Shown here one piece after another: positions 6,140 to 9,007 of a stretch of DNA of 9,007 nucleotides. The DNA is from Gammaproteobacteria bacterium (GTDB lineage: Bacteria; Pseudomonadota; Gammaproteobacteria; Arenicellales; JAHEKD01): contig JAHEKD010000066.1 in the NCBI GenBank assembly GCA_024638545.1, positions 1-9,007 on the forward strand, read 5' to 3'. Under the pieces are notes generated by a model. The model was given only the letters and a program-made list of their open reading frames with translations, was not told the origin of the DNA and did no database searches. The stretch's first letter is position 1. Each line of letters begins with the position of its first letter. Both the position numbers and the translations under genes were made by a program.

Positions 6140-6241
6140 AATTTACCTGATTCCGTCATGCAAGATTTTGACTTAGAATCGAAAAAGATAATTTATTTAT
6201 CTTGCTTATGAGTGGTTTGTAACAGTGTGTACAGGTAAATT
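6140..6241. repeat. 10-bp inverted repeat pair upstream of the oxidase-like gene
   Basis: AATTTACCTG (6140-6149) is the exact reverse complement of CAGGTAAATT (6232-6241). The pair is separated by 82 bp and encloses the dyad at 6185-6203. Both arms lie in the noncoding stretch between the MITE-like element and the oxidase-like gene. Purpose unknown: possible paired operators, or chance in AT-rich DNA. Confidence 0.35.
6185..6203. promoter_or_regulatory. Dyad operator candidate upstream of the oxidase-like gene
   Basis: AAGATAATTTATTTATCTT is a 19-bp near-perfect palindrome; only one base pair is mismatched. It lies 82 bp before the ATG at 6286. The outer AAGAT...ATCTT arms recall NsrR-type NO-responsive operators, but the spacing is 4 bp shorter than the 23-bp NsrR consensus, so this link is weak. 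No FNR-type box is seen in 6100-6285. Confidence 0.4.
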
Positions 6242-6285
6242 CAATTGTTAGTTTAATATAAGCATTCAATAGACAATAAAAAAGT

Positions 6286-7638
6286 ATGCAGGCAAATCAA
6301 TACCAGATATCAATCACCACAAGCAATATGCGGCAGATAACATCGCTGTGGTTAATGCTTGGGTTTCTTTCACTGGTAGCGGCAGGCATATTTTCAATTT
6401 TGCTGGTTATGGCACGAACGCCTGTAGTTGGTCAATGGATCCCATTTGTTGATTTTTTTCATACAGCCCTGGTGGTGCATGTAAATCTCTCGGTATTTAT
6501 TTGGTTGTTGTCTTTTTCTGCCGGAATTTGGAGCCTGAGCGTTCAAAATGAGTTTCCCGTATGGGACAAGGTCTCAATATTTTTTGCAGTTACCGGAACC
6601 CTGGTAATCATTGCATCACCTTTCATTGGCGCTGGACGGCCATTATTGAATAATTACATGCCTGTATTACAGCACCCGATTTTCTATACAGGCCTGATTT
6701 TGTTCACAACTGGAATTATCAGTCATTTGACTCGCACAATTTGCTCGATTGCCTCTGTCAAGGCAAGCCTGGACAGCACTATTGTTCTGAAGTTTGGTAT
6801 TACCCTGTCCGCCTTACTGACAGGTGCGGCGGTGTTTTCGTTTCTCGCTTCTTACATGAGCATTGGCAGTCAGTATCAGGGCCAGGTGTTTTTTGAATTT
6901 GTGTTTTGGGGAGCGGGACATGTGCTGCAGTTTAGCTATACCTTGGTGATGCTGATCTGCTGGATTGTTCTTGCTAACAGCAGTGACTGTCGCTATACGC
7001 TGAGTCCAAGATTAACCATGCTGTTTCTGATTCTTCTGGTATTACCGATAATTACGGTGCCTTTTTTATATATAGGCCATGATATTGTATCCCCGGGTCA
7101 CCGTCTGGCATTTACTGAGCTCATGAAATATGGTGGTTTATCATGCTTACCTTTGGGATTTGCGATACTTGTATCATTGTGGAATGCGAAAACGCCGAGT
7201 GGCGAGGGTCTTTATTTACGCAGTGCCCTCAACATGTCGGTGCTGCTGTTTGCAGTCGGTGGTCTGTTTGGGTTTATGATTAGTGGCCTCGATATTGTTA
7301 TACCTGCCCATTATCACGGTTCTACAGTTGCAGTAACAATCGCATTTATGGGCCTGAGTTATTATTTGCTCCCCAGGCTGGGATTTGCGTCACCGCTTCC
7401 GCGTCTGACTTTTTGGCAGCCCTATGTTTACGGTATAGGTCAGCTTATTCACATTACCGGTTTAGCAATTAGTGGTGGCTACGGTATTCAAAGAAAAACC
7501 CCCGGTCTGGCACAGGGCCTCGAGCGCATAGGTGAAATCGCCGGCATGGGAATGATGGGAACCGGCGGGCTTATTTCTGTCATCGGTGGCCTAATGTTTC
7601 TTATTATTGCCTATAAATCAATTGTGAGTCGTTCATAA
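6286..7638 (+). CDS. Orphan heme-copper oxidase subunit I-like membrane protein
   Basis: 450-residue integral membrane protein with about 12 hydrophobic segments, of the COX1 superfamily. Visible landmarks are: H59 and H65 in FFHTALVVHVNLSVF (helix II low-spin heme region), H212 in WGAGHVLQF (matching the first CuB histidine of helix VI), H265-D266 in YIGHDIV (where oxidases have the His-His pair), and H342/H344 in PAHYHG (the H-x-H heme ligands of helix X). The helix VI tyrosine of the usual GHPEVY motif is absent. It is shorter than most catalytic subunits (about 470-550), and no subunit II, CcoO or CcoP gene is in the window. A 59-residue membrane protein follows with overlapping start and stop. 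Annotators often call such proteins cbb3-type subunit I; an NO reductase-like or other divergent enzyme is possible. The ATG at 6286 has only a weak AAAAAAG upstream. Confidence 0.85.
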   Translation: MQANQYQISITTSNMRQITSLWLMLGFLSLVAAGIFSILLVMARTPVVGQWIPFVDFFHTALVVHVNLSVFIWLLSFSAGIWSLSVQNEFPVWDKVSIFFAVTGTLVIIASPFIGAGRPLLNNYMPVLQHPIFYTGLILFTTGIISHLTRTICSIASVKASLDSTIVLKFGITLSALLTGAAVFSFLASYMSIGSQYQGQVFFEFVFWGAGHVLQFSYTLVMLICWIVLANSSDCRYTLSPRLTMLFLILLVLPIITVPFLYIGHDIVSPGHRLAFTELMKYGGLSCLPLGFAILVSLWNAKTPSGEGLYLRSALNMSVLLFAVGGLFGFMISGLDIVIPAHYHGSTVAVTIAFMGLSYYLLPRLGFASPLPRLTFWQPYVYGIGQLIHITGLAISGGYGIQRKTPGLAQGLERIGEIAGMGMMGTGGLISVIGGLMFLIIAYKSIVSRS

Positions 7639-7817
7639 TGATGGAAATTATAATATTTACTCTAAATGGAATAGTCATATACCTGCTTTCAGACTGGATT
7701 CTAAGAATAATAGAACGTTATCGAGACAAGCCGTTTACAAATCGGTCTGTTGTCTTTTTTGCAATATTTTTACCACTTATTTTACTATCATTTCAGATTA
7801 TTAATGCTTTTCAGTAA
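7638..7817 (+). CDS. Small two-helix membrane protein coupled to the oxidase-like gene
   Basis: 59-residue protein beginning at ATG 7638, whose A is the last base of the upstream TAA stop (TAATG overlap). This arrangement points to translational coupling, and the start has no ribosome-binding site of its own beyond the upstream coding end. A second ATG directly follows at 7641. Two hydrophobic stretches are seen, about residues 3-17 (EIIIFTLNGIVIYLL) and 38-57 (SVVFFAIFLPLILLSFQIIN). A charged loop (RIIERYRDKPFTNR) lies between them. This is the pattern of a small accessory subunit, as heme-copper enzymes often have. No named family is recognised. The coupling makes a structural or assembly role with the oxidase-like protein likely, by inference only. 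Confidence 0.7.
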   Translation: MMEIIIFTLNGIVIYLLSDWILRIIERYRDKPFTNRSVVFFAIFLPLILLSFQIINAFQ

Positions 7818-7840
7818 CTACAGCAATCCCTTATCCATAA

Positions 7841-7875
7841 CGCTGTTTTCACGCTGAACAGCGGACGTATTTTTT
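7841..7875 (+). terminator. Possible intrinsic terminator after the oxidase-like pair
   Basis: CGCTGTT (7841-7847) and AACAGCG (7857-7863) form a 7-bp stem with a 9-base loop. Six bases later a run of six T follows (7870-7875). It lies 24 bp after the stop of the small membrane protein, where a terminator is expected. The gap between stem and T run weakens the call. Confidence 0.5.
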
Positions 7876-8205
7876 CTGCTCAGGATGCCGTGTTTGAGGC
7901 CCCTTACTCGCTTGTATGACACGAATTGACGCTAAACTACGATTAAATGAAAAAACCGGGGTCTGAGCAGAGAATCTGTTAGCGAGCAAGATAATTATAA
8001 ATCATGTTTCAAACAGCGCTTAAAATAGCTAAAATAATGCAGTAAAAAGTCCGGTATAGCACATGATTTTCAATATAGCTTCGAGTTTGTCAGGCATTGC
8101 TGTGTGTTTGTCTGTCTATAGTGTACTCATCTGCAGCACACTGTAAACATACACCTGAAAGGTTCTGCTTGTAAATAAAGTTCCTGAAATATATTGGAGG
8201 ATTCA
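7876..8205. other. Noncoding stretch before the helix-turn-helix gene
   Basis: No supported gene is seen here. A TATAGT hexamer at 8117-8122 could be a -10 element for the gene at 8206, but no -35 hexamer sits at 16-18 bp (TTGTCA at 8087 is 24 bp away, TTGCTG at 8097 is 14 bp away). No FNR-type box was found. A short AT-rich part at 7920-8050 has no recognisable structure. Confidence 0.5.
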
Positions 8206-8778
8206 GTGACGAAATCAAATGGTTCAATACTCACATCCGAAGAGCAGGCAATTTGCGAACAAATTAGTCAAAACGATGATGGACTCTATAATCAGCGCGC
8301 GCAGGTTTTGCTGGCCTTAAATGAAGGTGCGTCACAGCTTGAGGCAGGTGAGCTGGCGGGTCTGACCATTGGGCAGGTCAGGTATTGCCTGCAGCGCTTT
8401 CGAATGTTTAGAACGGCGGGTATTTTCTCTGCGGAAACACAATCACAACCGTTAAAGGCTGAGGTTGGGCCGAAGCTTTCCAGTCAAATTTCCAGAACTG
8501 ATTCCAGGATTGGAGATTCAGTTAACCAGTTAAAAAAAACACAGGATAGAGTCAATAAGATCAAGACAAGCTCTATACCAGTAGAAAAAACCATTGTCTT
8601 TGAAGATCCAGATAACGAGATAACATCGAACAAGAAGGCGAAAATTAAAAAACTTAAAATAAAACAAAAAAAGGATAAGAAGGATAAAAAGGATAAAAAA
8701 GCCAAAAAGGATAAAAAAGCCAAAAATAAACAAAAACAAGGTAAGAAACCTAAAAAAAACAGGAATAAAAAAAAATAA
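8206..8778 (+). CDS. Helix-turn-helix protein with a lysine-rich tail
   Basis: 190-residue protein. The start chosen is GTG 8206, because a strong GGAGG (8196-8200) lies five bases upstream; a TTG at 8194 would overlap that site. Residues about 30-73 (RAQVLLALNEGASQLEAGELAGL, then GQVRYCLQRFR) form a homeodomain-like helix-turn-helix, of the sort found in transposase-like proteins and at the N-terminus of some CHAD-domain proteins. The middle (about 75-140) is polar and probably disordered. From about residue 143 to the end, 29 of 48 residues are lysine, with tandem KKD/KKA units, resembling histone H1-like or nucleoid-binding tails. A DNA- or polyphosphate-binding role is plausible but inferred. 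The gene stands alone, followed by the second MITE-like copy. A wholly cytoplasmic protein is expected. Confidence 0.8.
   Translation: MTKSNGSILTSEEQAICEQISQNDDGLYNQRAQVLLALNEGASQLEAGELAGLTIGQVRYCLQRFRMFRTAGIFSAETQSQPLKAEVGPKLSSQISRTDSRIGDSVNQLKKTQDRVNKIKTSSIPVEKTIVFEDPDNEITSNKKAKIKKLKIKQKKDKKDKKDKKAKKDKKAKNKQKQGKKPKKNRNKKK
8671..8725 (+). repeat. Short tandem codon repeats coding KKD/KKA units
   Basis: Repeated units of the form AAGGATAAA and AAAGCCAAA encode the KKDKKDKKDKKAKKDKKA part of the tail. Long A runs make this stretch prone to replication slippage, so its length may vary between strains. Confidence 0.7.
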
Positions 8779-8873
8779 TTACCCGTTAAAAACTTGAAAG
8801 GCCAGTTGAAAAGCCCGTACTGTAAGGTTATTTAATAAAATTTGTTTTGCCTTTTATGGTTTTAACCTAGCAG

Positions 8874-9007
8874 TTTCTCACCACCTTACTACTGCGACGG
8901 TCCCTTGCCACGCCCTGTGGGCATTTTACTCGGTCAGGGTCCTCGACATCGTGTCAACGATGCCTGCGGGCCCTTGTGCCGGCACATATGCTGATAACAT
9001 AATGCCG
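8874..9007 (+). mobile_element. Second copy of the MITE-like element, cut by the window end
   Basis: Aligns with 5895-6024 in the same orientation over its whole visible length. Only two substitutions are seen (ACCTTAC for ACCCTAC, and ACATCGTG for ACATAGTG), plus a 4-base insertion GGTC after CGGTCAG. Its outer left end differs: CTAGCAG replaces CTAGCCCGCA just before TTTCTCACC, so the terminal repeat is damaged or the boundary was altered. The right half lies beyond the window; it may be another short element or the end of a full insertion sequence. It sits 95 bp after the helix-turn-helix gene. Confidence 0.8.

Noticed and set aside
5971..6159. Minus-strand 62-codon reading frame over the MITE-like element
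   Set aside because: It covers the structured repeat and its right end, resembles no known family, and the matching interior of the second copy shows no sign of coding constraint.
6134..6211. 25-codon ORF beginning MLNLPDSVMQDF upstream of the oxidase-like gene
   Set aside because: It has only a weak AGAAG upstream, no recognisable features, and overlaps the dyad that looks regulatory. It is too short to support.
7911..7985. Short reading frame followed by CCGGGGTCTGAGCAG, recalling sequences seen near REP-associated transposases
   Set aside because: Only a short phrase matches from memory; no transposase, no repeat partner and no inverted ends are present.
8484..8739. Minus-strand ORFs rich in Phe, Leu and Ile opposite the lysine-rich tail
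   Set aside because: They are the complement of A-rich lysine codons; the hydrophobic look is a mirror artefact and no start signals support them.

Overview
The window looks like chromosomal DNA of a gammaproteobacterium that can live with little oxygen. This is inferred from gene families and regulatory sites: tandem universal stress proteins (USPs), a DksA/TraR-type protein, an FNR-class regulator with matching TTGAT-N4-ATCAA boxes, and a heme-copper oxidase-family membrane protein. Base composition is moderate to low in GC, with AT-rich intergenic regions. I cannot name a genus. No tRNA, rRNA or CRISPR array is visible.

Layout. (1) Positions 1-1739: the 3' part of a gene with a DUF1232/YkvA-like motif, then a gene for a cytoplasmic TIR domain joined by one membrane helix to a probably periplasmic LprI-like (DUF1311) domain. 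(2) Positions 1811-3867: a perfect FNR-type box, a tandem USP, a remnant resembling the C-terminus of a small heat-shock protein (Hsp20), and a second, UspE-like tandem USP. (3) Positions 3910-4818: a Crp/Fnr-family regulator on the minus strand and a 404-bp divergent region holding two more FNR-type boxes, one facing each way. (4) Positions 5067-5888: a DksA/TraR zinc-finger protein and a two-CBS-domain protein, probably transcribed together from an FNR-activated promoter. (5) Positions 5887-6099: a 213-bp element with 17-bp terminal inverted repeats, whose first bases form the stop codon of the CBS gene. A second copy starts at about 8874 and runs off the window. (6) Positions 6286-7817: an orphan heme-copper oxidase subunit I-like protein, translationally coupled to a 59-residue membrane protein too short for usual ORF cut-offs. 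(7) Positions 8206-8778: a helix-turn-helix protein with a very lysine-rich C-terminal tail.

How the genes may work together. The regulator keeps the E-x-x-S-R recognition signature expected to read TTGAT half-sites but has no N-terminal iron-sulfur cysteines. It may therefore be a heme, NO or redox sensor of the DNR type rather than an oxygen-sensing FNR. Its likely targets here are itself, the DksA-like/CBS pair and the first USP, which would form a compact low-oxygen or nitrosative-stress module. The oxidase-like protein lies next to this module. By eye it has a His-Asp pair where ordinary oxidases have the His-His copper ligands, so a non-canonical oxidase or NO-reductase-like activity is possible. 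The TIR-LprI gene is the most unusual architecture in the window and could be an envelope-sensing effector, but its function is unknown.
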